From Cylindrodendrum hubeiense (taxonomy: Eukaryota; Ascomycota; Sordariomycetes; Hypocreales; Nectriaceae), in the NCBI GenBank assembly GCA_014621425.1, contig JAANBB010000263.1:1-56280 (forward strand): 56,280 bases of DNA, given 5' to 3'. This document shows positions 41,413 through 54,685 of the stretch, one piece after another; positions within the stretch are counted from its first letter, which is position 1; each line of letters opens with the position of its first letter. The translations under genes were made by a program, and so were the position numbers. The notes beneath the pieces were generated by a model, which was not told the origin of the DNA, did not search any database, and worked only from the letters and a program-made list of their open reading frames with translations.

Positions 41413-42911
41413 TGCACCATGCGTGGTGGTGGTGTTTGTAGCTAAAATTGGCTCTTCCTGCTAAGGTAGGTCTGCTAAGGTAGGTACGTAGTAGAGCAGG
41501 CGGCTAAGTCAAGCATGGCACTGGCGGTTGAGGTGATGGTGGCCTCACGGGCAGTGGTCAACATTGGATGAAATGGGATAGATCTCCGGCCAGTCGAGAT
41601 GGGCCAGATGGTACCTGCAGGAAGCGGAGCTGTCAACTGACGGTGGGACACGTGCAGCGGCCTGTGGTCACTTGGTTGTTCTCACTACGGAGCGGACGTC
41701 TTGTTGGAGTTGGGAGTTGGGGACGCCGACATGGTTTGGTTGGTGGTGAGTCTGCCCGTGCTTGGCGGGAGACTTGCGGTTTGAGTGTTTCCCTGGTGGA
41801 CATGGTTAATAAAGGGGAAGTGGATCTCAACGTGTTTTCCCATCTCAGGCCATTCCATCCCAACTGCAGTGCTACTACATATGTACATGCAGTGCCGTGG
41901 GTGGCGGGGGGGAGGGGGAGCCGCCGTCCGCCCGTCCTGTGCATGTACAGGGTCAGTCATGTCGAGTTGCTTCTGTTGTTGTTAGCACATATTGTTTTCC
42001 CCTCGCCTCTGCCGTCAGCCTCATCCCCATCCCTTCGTCTCCCCTCCCAGCCCACGGACACAAAGATGGTGTCGCGCGGACTCTCGAGGCGCTCTGGAGC
42101 CACGGGCTGGCCTGTTTGAATGCTCCAGATGCGGCAAAGAGCTGGGACCGGGGCACATGGGAAGACCCCAGCGTCATGGCGGGCGCCGGGGCGCTGATTG
42201 GAAGAAGCATCCCACGACAACCAGGGGACCGGGACATGATGGATCATCCTGGTCGGTGATATCCACTTTAATCAAGACCATTCACAGATTGTTGTGGGCG
42301 AGTTCAATTCAGTGGACGAGAGAGTGAGGCAGACTGATGAGAGACATCCGGGCGCTAAGTGAAGCCGTGGGAAACCCACTATTTCGTTATGCACTTTTCG
42401 ACAGCGGACCACGCACATGATTCGCATTTGTTTGGATATTGCTGGAGGTGAGTTACGTTGCCGTGGCCCCAGGGTTCTTAATATAGCTCAATGGCTGTCT
42501 TGTGACGGATGGTGAAGTGTGAATGAAGCAAGTACGTGCGTATGTGCGACGTGCGCCTCTCTGTTTTGGCTGACGTGAGGGGAGACAAAGCTGTGCGTGT
42601 GTGTGTGTGTTTGAGTGGGAGGGGGAAACGGAAACCTCGCTTCCAGCGCACCCAGCCAGCCAGCCCAGCCCCCTCACTTTCTGTTTGCCAGAGAGAGACC
42701 TTCGTTGTTACAGCAGCAAGGAGCAGAGATAGTGCACTGTACCTGGCAATATGGACCGGTGGTCGGCCCCCTGTTTCTGCATTCCTCCAGCTGGAGCACT
42801 GTTAGCGTGCCAGCTATGCCAGCTATGTGTGTGAATGGACGAGCCCAGATGCCGCTGGCATGTGCCCTGGACGTAGACGGGAACTCGCAACGTCCCGTGA
42901 TCCACCATAGC

Positions 42912-43026
42912 AATGTCCCAGTTCCAGGTCCAGTTCCAGTTCTCGTGGTTGGAGTTCCAGTTGCTGTTCCAGTCCATGTTCCATCGGATGTTCTAGCTAA
43001 TGTTCCAGTTCGAGTTTGAGTTCCAG
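42912..43026. repeat. GTTCCA-type degenerate hexamer array
   Basis: About 115 nt built from GTTCCA(GTT) with variants (GGTCCA, GTTCTC, GTTGCT, GTTCTA). The plus-strand frame reads as an alternating VPVPGPVPVLV-like run. There is no credible gene around it. Confidence 0.75.
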
Positions 43027-43556
43027 TCCTAGGCTCAGAGGGCTGTCCCGTGTCTTATACGAGCCGGTTGGCCGGAATGATGTCCGAACTCTTTTCAATG
43101 CCCATAAAGCATCCTCTCAAAAATCAACACCACCTCTAATTACCATGGCCATTGCCATTGTCGATTCCCCGCAGATGCCGCGTGCATTCCCTGCCTCATC
43201 AAGTACTTGTACCTCGTGCGTAGTACGTAGTAGCGTAGCGCTGTGCGTCAGTGGCCAGCAGCACGCTTCACGACCAGTGACCCTGCAGGGCTCTGTTAGC
43301 GCCTTTCAATTTTCTTAGTGGCAGTTAGTGGGAAAGCTGTGGGCGGGCGGAGGCGCTGGTCCCTGGCTCCTTACTCCGACGGCGTCCCGTGGACTTTTAC
43401 TGGGTTACCCCTTATTACTCGGGGGTCCTGGGGCTTTAGGGCGCTCTGCTGCGGATTCTTGGCCACTGCCACTGGCTAGCCCAAGTGGTGCCGAGTGGCT
43501 GCTAATGGCATGGCGAGGGGGCTTGATCCCGGTCTCCTGCGCTACTACGACGAACG

Positions 43557-43583
43557 ACTGCATCCATCCATCCATCCATCCAC
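43557..43583. repeat. (CATC)n microsatellite
   Basis: About six CATC units in a row followed by CACCATCACC. Confidence 0.85.
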
Positions 43584-44530
43584 CATCACCCAAGCCGATC
43601 ACTGCTGGGGTCGGATGTTGTTGTTTGCGTGTTGTGCCGGGTATCGTGTGTATCTTACGTAGCGTTGTGAAGTCTGATGGGCCATCAACAAAGGAACGAG
43701 AGACCGTCGCTGCCGTCGGGCCCCAGAAGAAGAAATAGGGGGGAGGGGAGGAAATGATTCCCAACCAGCCGGTCGGTAGCCGGTATAGGACGAGTCGAGC
43801 CTCTCCCCCAAAACAAAGGAAGCAGGCCCCAACGGTACGAGCGAATGCACCATGCCCAGCCAGATAGCCTCGACAGACCCGGGTACCACCAGACCGACAG
43901 ACCATTGTCGGCTTCCTCTGGCCCATTTCCCGGGGCCCTTCCACGTTGGGGCTTGCCCGGCGCACCATAGCACTGTTTACGCCTTTCGTTCCGTACGGTA
44001 CCTTTCAGACGCTGTAGTACGGAGTGCCTAACCCGCCTTACCACTAACCGACTGTGCCTACCTACCTAAATGTGCCTACCTAGCCAAAACCGTCCCAAAT
44101 CTCCTACTCCCCCCATCCCTACCAACCTGGCATCCCACTTCACACACTCTTTTCTGACTCTGCGCTGCCATCTCCGCCACCACTCTCGCTCTCTCCAAAC
44201 GTCCCCCTGGCTGGCCTCTCTCGCCTCGCCTTGCCTCGTCTCGCCTCACCTCGCTTGGTTGTTTTTCCATACCTCGCGCTTATCGGTTTCTCCGCCCAAA
44301 CGCTGCGGACGGACTGTCGTGTTCTGTTGCCGTCCACTCACCACACCACCACTTCGACACTCACCACACAATCTCCACCCTCGAAACCGAAACCCGGCAC
44401 CGGACTCCTCCCGCTGCGCTGACCTGCACTGCATCGCCCTGTGTCGCATACAACCTTGCTCCGGCGGTTTGACCACGCAGCGACCATCTCGAAACCTCAC
44501 CCTCCCGCCCCGGCACTTACCCATTGGCTG

Positions 44531-44548
44531 ATGTGTCCCGGTGCATGA
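44531..44548 (+). promoter_or_regulatory. uORF in the Bem3 leader
   Basis: ATG at 44531 followed by four codons and TGA (Met-Cys-Pro-Gly-Ala), ending 12 nt before the Bem3 ATG. A second upstream ATG at 44545 is out of frame with Bem3 and its frame runs to 44712, overlapping the start of the main frame. Either could lower translation of Bem3. This holds only if the transcript begins upstream of 44531. Confidence 0.45.
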
Positions 44549-44560
44549 GGATAGCGGACC

Positions 44561-47500
44561 ATGTCGCAGCTTGCGCTCCAGAGCGCCCAAGCCGCTCCCA
44601 CAGCTTCTGCCTCTTCCTCGGCCGCTCCAATTGCGTCGGGCTCTGCTTCGACGACGACAACAAACTCACTCGCCGCCTCCGCTTCCGACTCGGCGAGTGT
44701 GATCTCATCTGAAGTTGCCATGGATGCCGGCGCCCACGACCTGCACCATTTCCACTCCCAACAAGACTTTCTAGGCCAAGACAGTCCAACCGTCGGGCGC
44801 ATAACATTCTCGAACTCGCCTTTCTCGTCGCTGGGCTCTTTGTCGCCAGCTCCTCCCAGGTGAGCATCTTCATCCCAAGTCCACCCTCCGTATTCCATCC
44901 CCACACCCCCCCGGCCCCCGCTGATCCCAGGCCTCCTGGCCACTTTCACCGTTCGCTTCTTACTCATTCTCACACTCTCCTCCCCTACACATATTCCCCC
45001 AACACCCGTCGCTTTTTCTCAACTTTGGTTACATGTGCCGGCTTTGTCCTGGGTCGAAGTTGTGCGAGGCGCCCGATTGTCCCCTGTGCCCTCTTCCTGT
45101 GCTTCCCCTCTGCAACCCGCGATCCTCTGGCGTTCTGTCGTGGAACCATCCATTATTCAAAACCTTCTTTGACTGACAAGCCTATGAAAGTCCGAGATCT
45201 CCCCGACCACCCATCTCAAGCCCACTGTCAATTAGCAAAAGCTTGGCCTACGGTCCCACGAGCCCAAGCCCTCGTTCCACATCTTTCCCGCTCCGACAAC
45301 CACCATCTCCAGCAATTTCAACCTACCAGGCGCCAACCACTAAGACGACTCGTGTTCAGCCTACGGAGACCGCCTTCTACAGTGATTCCTCCGATTCAGA
45401 GTCCCCGGAACCTCGGAGTCCTAGGTTCGTCTCGACAACGGCTACCGCTCGAGTCCAACGATTCTCAACCCCCATCGCACTGCATTCCCACTAACAAACA
45501 GTCCCTCACAGGAACCCATACCCCGGCAATTCGAATGACTCGCGAACCGTCTCTGACCCTGTTACCTTGAAGCCGTTCCAAGGCTCATTTTCGACTCCCC
45601 GGCCGGCCATGGCTGGTCCGGTAGCTGCGGCCCAGGCCGACTCCTCTAAAGTCGCTCCTCGTAACTCGTCGATCGATTCCGCTATATCTGCTATCTCGGT
45701 CAAGTCACAAGGAGTCAACGGCCCCCCGGATGCGCAAAATGGCGCCACGGACATCGCTCGTCTAATAAAGACGGCCGGAAGCCCAGAGGCCGTGATCCAG
45801 TATCTTCTCAAGGAAAAGCAGTCTCAGTCACAACAGAACACCCAGCTCTGGCGCCTCGTCGACAAGCAAAGAGCTATGATATTGGGATTGAACAAGGATC
45901 TGGAAAGGGCTTTACAAGACAAAGAGAAGTATAGGAAAAAGTTGAAAGAGGTCATGGCCATCCCAGCTATTTCCATGACATCCGCCTCCGCAGGCAGAGT
46001 GCAGAACGCACCTCTTCTTCCTGGCACGACCATTCCTCGAGTGGACATTGAACGGGCCAAGGACAATATCATTGCCCCAGACTCGCCTATACTCGACTCG
46101 GACAGCCCAAAGAACTCACCCATCGACGTGACGATGGCACCCTATCCGATCACCCCTCCAGCGGACCAACCGAATCCTCCAACATCTGCGGTCAGCGAGA
46201 TCCTACACCCGGCCCACGCCATGCCGAAACCCCAGGACCACGCTCTGGACAAGTTCGATCACGAGGAGGACGACAGGGTCGCCGACCAGGTGCGCAAGGA
46301 GAAGGCTGAACAGCAGCTGAAAGAGATTCCATTCAACCTCTCGCTCCCACCTTCACGCAGCCTGCCTAGCGAGCCCCCGAAGATGCCACCGCCGAAACCC
46401 CCGATGGGACATCTCCCAACTGTTGCTGTGCTTGAGGCGACACCACAACCTGAAGAGGGCCTTGCCCAGTTTCCCGCTCCCCCACCGCGAAAGGCCCCCC
46501 CCGCGCCCCTTCAGCTAAAGCAAGATCGGCCTGCAAACGTCATCGCTGCCCTCGACGATGAAGAAAGTGATTCAGACTATGACGACATCCTAGAAGTTGA
46601 TGAGATTGTGCACGAGAAGCGTGGTCGACGAAAAACCCGAGAGGATGATGATCGAGAACGAGAAATCATTGCGTTCAAGGAGGCTGCGGCGCGAAGCGCA
46701 TCCAAGAAGAGCAAATCTAGCCAGCCCGCGTCTCCACGCGAGGATGGCTCGATTGCGATTCCTCCTCCGCTGATGCAGGACGCTGGAACTGCGTCGCTGG
46801 CAGGGATGCTTAGTGTCCAGAAGCCTAGAGAAATCATGGCGCCTTTGATGAGCCCCGGTCTACCAGCCAGCCCTCGACCTTTTAACATGAAGGCGCCGAT
46901 GACTTCGCCTCCGCTTTCTCCAAGGAAGGGGGCTCAATTCCCTTCGGGACCCCTGTCCCCACGACCTCCCCGCCAGCCCATTCCCCTACCGCCAAATACC
47001 CCCTTGGCGACTCCAGCAGTGATGCCAGTGGTCGAAGGTCCTTCGTCTTCACGGGCACAAGTTGGCAACCAGGCGATCGGGCTGGGAATTGCGGACAACC
47101 CAGCTAATAGATCCAGCCCAACTGAGCGCACGCGTGTCTTCAAAGGCCTTGTAACGGACGAGTACCCCGATCTCCTGCTCCCGCCCAACGCACTACCTTC
47201 TATCGAAGTGAAAGTTGCCTCTTCACGCATGAAGCCGTCTAGGGCGAGCATGATGTCACTCACTCAGCTTGAAGAAGATCCTGTGTTCACTCTTGCCGTC
47301 ATCTCCCGAGCTGACAGGGGCGAGTTATGGCGCGTTGAGAAGGAATCAGCCTCGGTCGCAAAACTGGATCAAAGGTTGAAACAATTCACTTCGTTCACAG
47401 CTAGGCCTCCGGAGCGATCACTGTTCAATGGACACGCACCAGCAAAGCTAGATGCTCGAAGGTCGATTTTGGAGCAATACATGGATGAGATGCTCAATAC

Positions 47501-49601
47501 TCCATTTGACACGAATACAGCCCTTGAAGTGTGCAAGTACCTGTCTTCGAACGTTCTCCCGCCGAATTCCGACGACGCTGTCTCATTGGGAGATTCGGGT
47601 TCCGAAGTCAGCGGCAACAAGACTGGCCCTGATGGCCGAGCTGTGCGCAGTGGCTACTTGACGAAGAAAGGCAAGAACTTCGGTGGCTGGAAGGCAAGGT
47701 TCTTTGTACTCGATGGTCCTCATCTGAAGTACTACGAGACTCCTGGAGGAGCTCACCTGGGAACGATCAAGCTTCAGAATGCCCAGATTGGCAAGCAATC
47801 TCAGAGCAACGAAACTCATTCCCCTACACGCGGGGCAAGCGGTGAGGAGTTGGATAACCAATATCGCCATGCATTCCTCATCCTGGAGCCCAAGAAGAAG
47901 GACTCGAGCAGCCACGTCAAGCACGTGCTATGTGCCGAGAGTGACCGAGAGCGGGATCTTTGGGTACAAGCGCTGTTGCAGTGGATTGATTATCGCGATC
48001 CCGATGACACTGAGGCGCCGGCTAGGCCTGCTACTGCCCATGACCGTCAAACCTCGGGTGCAACTGATCGCCCAGGCACCGCTAAGAGCAAGAAGAGTGC
48101 TCACAGGCCTGGCCACCATCCATCGGATTCTGACACTCTTGTTGGCGTGAGATATGATGCAACTCAGGCTGGAGACGCGCCACAGCTCACTCCCGCTCGA
48201 CCCAAGACATCTGGCGGGCTTCCTGACCACCACCACGGTCACGGATTTGAAGGTCTTTCAACAGTACAGGCTAGCAAGCTTATCTCGGCTCCCAAGGATC
48301 CCCAGGTCATTTCAGATTCCACTTCTTGGGGGAACAAGATGGGTCTCACTATCCCTACGACTGAGGAGAAGAAGCAGAGGAAGCGAAGCTTTTTCGGGTT
48401 TGGGCCCAAGACTCGTTCATCCTCTGATGGACAGGATTCGTTGTTTGGCGGCAGCGAGACCGGCTCTAATGCGACACCGCCCCAAAACGGCTATCATGGA
48501 CCTGTTCGACAAGCCTTTGGAGTGCCATTGGCTGAGGCAGTGCGATACTGCTCACCTACAGATGTCAGCGTGCCTCTCCCTGCGGTCGTTTATCGATGCA
48601 TTCAATACCTTGAAGCCAAGGATGCTGTGTTGGAGGAGGGCATTTTCCGACTTAGTGGCTCCAACCTCGTCATTAAACAACTTCGTGAGAGATTTAACAC
48701 AGACGGAGACATCAACTTGATCACCGACCCGCATTTCCACGATATTCACGCGATAGCAGGTCTCCTGAAGCTCTACCTCCGAGAGTTGCCGACGACAATA
48801 CTGACTCGAGACCTCCATATGGAATTCCTGTCGACCACTGAGATCACAGACCGACCAGAGAAGATGGCCGCCCTCAACGAGCTTGTCCAGAGACTTCCTC
48901 AGGCAAACGCGACTCTGCTCAAGTATCTGATTGGATTTCTCATCAAGATCATCAACAATTCGGACATCAATAAGATGACCGTTCGCAACGTTGGTATCGT
49001 CTTCTCGCCAACTCTCAACATACCCGCGCCGGTGTTTGCCATGTTCCTACAGAACTATGAAGACATCTTTGGCATTGATCCGGAAGTGTATGAGTTGCCA
49101 TCGCCGGTCTCCGAGCCCGACTTGCCATCTCGTTTTGCGGATGCCCCACCGCGATTTGAGCTCCCTGCTCGCCCGTCTACATCTGGAAGCGGCTCTTCCC
49201 ACACCTATCTGCGCAAGGATCCGGTCCGTGACCTGCGATCGACCCCTACTCCTCCACTCTCGGGGAACGCAAACGCCGCTCGAGCATCGCCCCCCTCAGC
49301 AGCTCGCCAGGGATACGAGCCCACATATGTCGGGCAACTTAATGCAGGACAAAACGCCAATGGATACGGGTCACAAGCTGCCTATGATGTCCACAACCTC
49401 CACCCTTCGGCTCGAGCAGCCCCCACATATGACCGACCACACTACCAGTCATCCCTTGATGAGTCTGGCAGTAGCGGATCAGGGCACGACCAGTCGTATA
49501 CCCCCAACCGACGCCGCGAAAGCGCCATCTTCATGGGTGGTCTCGTGGGGCCGCAGCACCAGGGGTCAAAGAGCCGCCTCCGGGAAGAAACTCGATTTTA
49601 A
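44561..49601 (+). CDS. BEM3: Bem3-type Rho GTPase-activating protein (coiled coil, PX-like, PH, RhoGAP)
   Basis: GTPase-activating protein for Cdc42-type GTPases at sites of polarised growth. Three exons by eye: 44561-44859, 45236-45424 and 45512-49601, giving 1525 residues. The first intron is long (376 nt) and its acceptor is the least certain join; the second (87 nt) has CTAAC and ends TCACAG. Order of parts: Ser/Ala-rich N-terminus, coiled coil about 254-310 (LVDKQRAMILGLNKDLERAL), proline-rich disorder, a PX-like region about 751-840 (FTLAVISRADRGELWRVEKE), PH about 875-989 (SGYLTKKGKNFGGWKARFFVL, LWVQALLQWI) and RhoGAP about 1164-1351 (FGVPLAEAVRYC, VVYRCIQYLE, then GIFRLSGS with the arginine finger near 1207, GLLKLYLRELP and NVGIVFSPTL). 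The arginine finger is intact. The tail is disordered. Confidence 0.88.
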
Positions 49602-50415
49602 TTGTACATGAAATGACCGGTCGTTGATTTTTCTGTCATTCACAACATACCCACTCGTTTCAACAGCGATGATACCATTTTACAGCGTTTTTTTTTTCAT
49701 TCATTTTTAATTCCGGTACCATACAATTCATGGATTTGAGTTGAGGCGGAGGTACTATTGATATTTGGAGAGGCTTTGATTCCAAGGAACGCAGACCTGC
49801 TCGTGGGGGTTCGTTCTGTAACCACCAGATGCATGTCAGATTGTGTCTTCTGGGAAAGAAGACGGGAGATTGCAAATGTACAAACAACATGATTAAAGAT
49901 GCACAGGAGTTTTGATGAGTCTGAGAGCGACCTAGAGGCCTCTATATGTTTGTCTAGCACCAACATATTGCCCTGGTTTAGCACGGCGTTACGGGTATTT
50001 CGCACATTAGCTATCATATGCGGGATGAGATGGATGAGAAATGGGTCTTCTTTTGAATTGGACCCATCAATAGCTTTGGACATGATATCTTGGATTAATG
50101 GTATTGCAGACTGGAAAATGAGATAAATATTGTATCCCAACATGAGCCCCCAACATGAGCCCCCAACATGAGCCTTCACTTTACGTCTCTATTGATAAAA
50201 AGAAAACCTGAGGGTTACGCCCACTGATCGATGGGTTGGGCTGATGCAGGTATGACGGAGAAATCGGGTGATGTTCGCCCGATACAGGCTTAGTCACCCA
50301 CTCTTTCGGAGATTTTGGAGCAGATTCGTCGGACCCTCGGCGCCAAAGATTGCCGTCCTCCACATCCCAGCTCATCTAAGCTCCAACACGACCGGCCGCC
50401 GACAAACCGACCCCG
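49602..50415. other. Gap between the RhoGAP and the Zn2Cys6 gene
   Basis: 814 nt; the left half holds the RhoGAP 3' UTR (T-rich near 49690) and the right half the promoter of the next gene. A minus-strand open frame at 49697-50179 has no recognisable features and is not called. A 13-bp repeat at 50138 is listed separately. Confidence 0.45.
50138..50173. repeat. 13-bp tandem repeat, 2.8 copies
   Basis: CAACATGAGCCCC is repeated at 50138, 50151 and 50164, the last copy partial. It lies in the promoter-side gap before the Zn2Cys6 gene. Confidence 0.9.
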
Positions 50416-53164
50416 ATGGAGCTCGATCCTCGACTCGCTGCGGGCAGCGGTGACCGACCGTTACCTGCCAATGCTGCCGCTGTCGCTGCCCATTCTCGGA
50501 ACCCGTCCCCGTCTAGTCAGCTGACCGGCTCGAACAACGGTCTCATGCCGCCCTCCCACAGCGACGGCGACGGCGCCGAGACATCCGATGCGCCGGAGGC
50601 CGGGCTTGGCGACTCACAACATCACGACGCGGATGCGGACGGCGGCGACCCGAAGCGGTCCAGGGCCTGCGAGGCCTGTCGCGGGCTCAAGGTGCGATGC
50701 GAGCCGGATCCCACCGACGAGGGACCGTGTAAGCGATGTCGCAAGGCTGGGAGGAACTGTGTTGTGACGGTCCCCACACGCAAGCGCCAAAAGAAGACGG
50801 ATAGTAGGGTCGCGGAGCTTGAGAAGAAGATTGATGCTCTGACGGCGAGCTTACAGACGAGAACCTCTGGAGGGCATTCTCTCTCAGGTTCTCCGGCTGT
50901 CTCCTATCGACCGCCGCCGGAACCGTCGTTGAACGCGACAAGGAATGTATGGAGGGATGCGGCCAATTCGACCTGGGGCCCATCGGCGTCGACACAGAGT
51001 CCGATTAGTCCTGCAACGACAACGGAGTATGGTGGGCATCAGGATCAGCACCAAACGGGCCATTCGAATCTGTCGACGGCGACGGCGGCGGCCGGGCACA
51101 AAAGAAAGTTTGAGGCACAAGCAGGAGTCGACCGACAACATGCTGAAGAGGCACCTGCAGAGTCGACATTCTCGGCGGCTCTCTTCTCAAAGATGTATCA
51201 GGGCGACATTGTCGACCGTGGCGTTATCGATATGGAAAAGGCGGCGGAGCTTTTTTCACGATACAACTACGAAATGATTGTGCACTTGCCAGCCGTCGTG
51301 TTTCCGCCTGGCTTCACCGTCGCAGAGCTTCGCAAGACGAAGCCGACGCTGTTCTTGGCCATCATGGCGGTTGCCACGTCGGAGACGCCCATGCTTCAGA
51401 AACTGCTACAGAAGGAGCTGATGCATGTACTCGCAGACAAGGTCATGTTGACAGGCGACAAGTGCGTTGAAGTGGTACAGGCGTTGCAGGTGGCCGTCAT
51501 CTGGTACTGGCCGCCCGAGCACTTTGAGGAGCTCAAGTTTTACCAGCTCGTGCACATTGCCGCTGTCATGGCTCTTGACATTGGCCTAGGCCAGAAGACG
51601 CCGCAGCGTCGCGGCAGGATACTGATGGAGAGCTGGAGGGTCAGCCCAAGCCGTCGTCCCTTGCCGCCAGACCCGACGAGCATTGAGAGCCGCCGAGCAT
51701 GGCTGACGTGCTACTTCCTGGCTGCTAACACCAGTATGGCTCTGCACCGACCGAATCTCATCCGATGGTCATCGTTCATGGCCGAGTGTGTCAAGATACT
51801 CGAGACATCTCCTGATGCGGCCCCTACTGACGCCTACTTCTGTCACCTCGTCTGGACACATCATCTCGCTGAGGAGGTGGGCATCCAGTTTGCGCTTGAT
51901 GACCCCAGCATCTCAGTGAGTATTAGCGATCCGAGGACGCAGTATGCCCTTAGGGGTATGGAGCGCGATCTGGACAAGTACGTGGCCTCTGTTCAACCGG
52001 ACTTGATGCAGCGTAGGTCAACACCATCCTCGATTATGGCCTTTCGATCTAGAGCTAACAAGCATAGCAACGCTCAAGATGAGCTTCCATGTCGTCAACC
52101 TGTACATGCATGAGATGGCCCTCCACTCCGGTCCAGAAGAGCATCTGCGGCCGCCCCTCTCAACCGACGTGCTGCGCGAAGGCATCACCAACTCAGAGCC
52201 CCTTTCGGCGAGTCACATCAGCGCCCTGTCAGCATCCCTCGGGGCCATCGACGGCCTCCTGGAGACCTTCTTGAGCATGGAAGTGTCCAGCGTGCGTTGC
52301 CTGCCCGTCTTCAACTTTGTGCGTGTCGCCTACGCCCTCGTCATGCTCATCAAGCTGTACTTCACCGCGTCGGCACCGGGCTCGGAGCTGGGCCGCGTCA
52401 TCGACAAAGACGACATGCGCGTTGCCAAACACCTCGATGCTCTACTGGACAAGTTCCGTGCCACCGCCGCCAACGACCGCTCCCGCCCGGCCTCCAAGTT
52501 CCTTGTCGTGCTCGTCATGCTGCGGAGTTGGTTCTACAAACAGCATAGTGCGAACAATGCTAGGGACTCGGGGTCGTTGATACCGCCCACTCCCGCCGCT
52601 CCCGCCACCACCCACACGCCGGGACAGCAACCGATGCGTGGCGGCGAACACCCGCACGCGGCGAACACACCACTCCAGCTTCTCTCCGAAGTGGCCACGG
52701 GCACCGGCGCCGGGACCCCCGGCCCGGGGGGCGGCGAAATTGCGGGCCACCTCTTTGGCCGTTGGGCCGGTGTCCACCAACCTGCGCAGCCCTTTTTCCA
52801 CGACCCTACAGCCACCAACAACTCCACGCCCCCTTCTGCCAGCGGCCCCAGTGGCCCCAGCACCAATTCTTCCTCCAACATTCACATGGGCTCCACCATG
52901 GACACGCCCACGCCCAACCTCGCTGCCGCCATGGCCCCGGGCATCACTCCTCTTGTTCCCGGCATGGACCCTCAAAACGGGGGCTACGCATCAAACCTCG
53001 ACTTTAGCCTCAATGCCGGCTTCGACCTCGAGGGCATGGGCCTCGGCCCCGGAACCCAGGGCATGTACGAGGACGGAGTGCGCATGCTCCTCGACGAGCC
53101 CTGGTTCAGTGACATGTTCCAGAACATACCCGGCTCGGGCAATGTCTTCAACTTTTCAACCTAG
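50416..53164 (+). CDS. Zn2Cys6 transcription factor, War1-like
   Basis: Two exons, 50416-52012 and 52068-53164, with a 55-nt intron (GTAGGT...CATAG); 897 residues. The zinc cluster lies near residues 84-116 with spacing C-X2-C-X6-C-X9-C-X2-C-X6-C (ACEACRGLKVRCEP ... PCKRCRKAGRNC), followed by a basic linker (PTRKRQKKTD) and a dimerising coiled coil (SRVAELEKKIDALTASL). The middle is the usual fungal regulatory region (FSRYNYEMIVHLPAVVFPPGF, LQVAVIWYWPPEHFEELKFYQL, ALDIGLG, RAWLTCYFLAANTSMALHRP). The C-terminus is Pro/Thr/Asn-rich and ends in an acidic-aromatic segment (LLDEPWFSDMFQNIPGSGNVF), a likely activation domain. The linker and middle wording resemble War1 (weak-acid response), but the target genes cannot be inferred. 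Confidence 0.85.
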
Positions 53165-54685
53165 ACGACAAAATTCCCCTCCCTCGTCGTCCTACTCCTC
53201 CTCCTTTGACATTTCTCTGTACATTTACCCAACCACATCTATCGCAGCACTGAGTAGCCCCCACGGCACCGCCTTAAGGTGTCCCTACCTCTCGACTAGT
53301 GTCGTGGCAGCTCCGGCGACCCGACCTAGCGCGGCGGTGTAGCTTACCACGTGGGGGAACGCTGTGAACTTGCTTGGGCAAAAACGCCAGTTTGGCTCCT
53401 CGGGGTGGTGGAACGAGGGCCATGATGACATCCACGTGCGAGAAGCGAGGGTCCTGGTGAAACCAGACATGTGGATTATCTTGATTAATTTTCTTTCTGT
53501 TCCGGGGTGTTCACTGTCTTTGATTGACGGACGGACTGTGACTATCTTTTTTTTGGCGGCAGTATATGATACCACAATGTTCGAGTGCTGCTTTTCACGC
53601 ACACCCATTGATATTTTCATGCATCAAATACTTAATCTATATATGGATGGGCGCACCACCTTATATACTGTATTTCTCCTGGGTTTCTATGTACGCGCGA
53701 GTCTTGAAGATGATGCTAAGGGGTAGTAGAATTGTATATAAGCCCAGAAGAAAATGAAGATATGAACTTAAAGTTAACGTGGGGCTCATTGATAGATACA
53801 AAAGTATTTATTTTATGCCTTTTATATGAGATGATGTTTATCCGTTATGTGTTGAATCTTTTACGGTCGTACTTGATCAGATAAAGAGGCTGTATCACTG
53901 GGGCAAGAATATGAATCTGGTAGATAGCAAGAGACCATTCATTCTAGCTCGGGTCTAAAGCTGATTTTGTGCTCTCGCTGTTCCCGAATGCGCCCTAGTA
54001 ACATACTTTGCCTCGCTCATGGAACTTCCCATTGTCTTAGGCTCCCAAGGCGCTTCCATCCTCTCAAGCGACAGGCTCTTCATCTTCTCATGTTTCGGAT
54101 CGCACCTCTGCCAATGGCTAGGCCAATACTCCTACACGTGTTCGACTGATACATGTACACAAGCCATGTACGCCAGCGTATCCGGACCAAAGCAATCCAA
54201 AGAACTCCCCATGCTCGCTAAATCTCCTCTCCTGGTATTGCCGTGAAGACAACCTTTCATTTCCTACCCCTTGGTGTAACCTGGATAACCCATGTGAATA
54301 TTCTGTGAAACCCTGCTCCCTATGCTCGTATCCTTTGCGCCTGCCTCATAATATGAGGACCCTTATTTAATTTCGGTTTTTTTCCCCATGTCCCCCCATA
54401 ACATGCCACTCTCAAGCCTTGACTGAAGTAGAAACCCCAAACGCAAGCAAAGAAGCCAGATGTTAAGCTAGAGAGATATTCTTGTCACAACCTGAAGAGA
54501 ACAAGCTCAAATAAAGAACAAGATCGTATCGTATGGCGCAGGCCAAAAAAAAAAGAATGATTCAGGCAGATATTATGGTTGTCGGAAATAGATGGCGGAG
54601 TCGTCGTTGTAGTTGGTTGTGATTGTTGTCATCATTATCATGATCGTGATTGCTTGGAATTGTTCGGTGCCATTGATGGCATCGC
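53165..54685. other. Gap between the Zn2Cys6 and the serine-rich protein gene
   Basis: 1.5 kb between convergent genes. There is no supported coding region; small frames at 53364-53726 and 54019-54246 lack features. The sequence is AT-rich from about 53.55 to 53.95 kb, probably 3' UTR and terminator DNA, with poly-A near 54546. Confidence 0.5.

Larger units (their letters stand above)
36004..44530. other. Gene-poor stretch (8.5 kb), no supported gene
   Basis: No protein with a recognisable domain or believable exon series on either strand. The longest open frames (37177-37701 -, 37707-38291 -, 38814-39389 -, 41568-42119 +, 43405-43968 -) overlap frames on the other strand and look like chance. 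CT-rich tracts at about 43995-44520 belong to the Bem3 leader. Small repeats are listed separately. CGG/GGC runs lie at 37180-37200, a GT microsatellite at 42593-42611, and TACCTACCTA-type repeats at 44055-44085, common in Sordariomycete intergenic DNA. Confidence 0.45.

Noticed and set aside
45567..45866. Start of the RhoGAP at the beginning of the long third-exon frame
   Set aside because: The first codon there is TTG; two upstream exons join in frame and add a fungal Bem3-like N-terminus.
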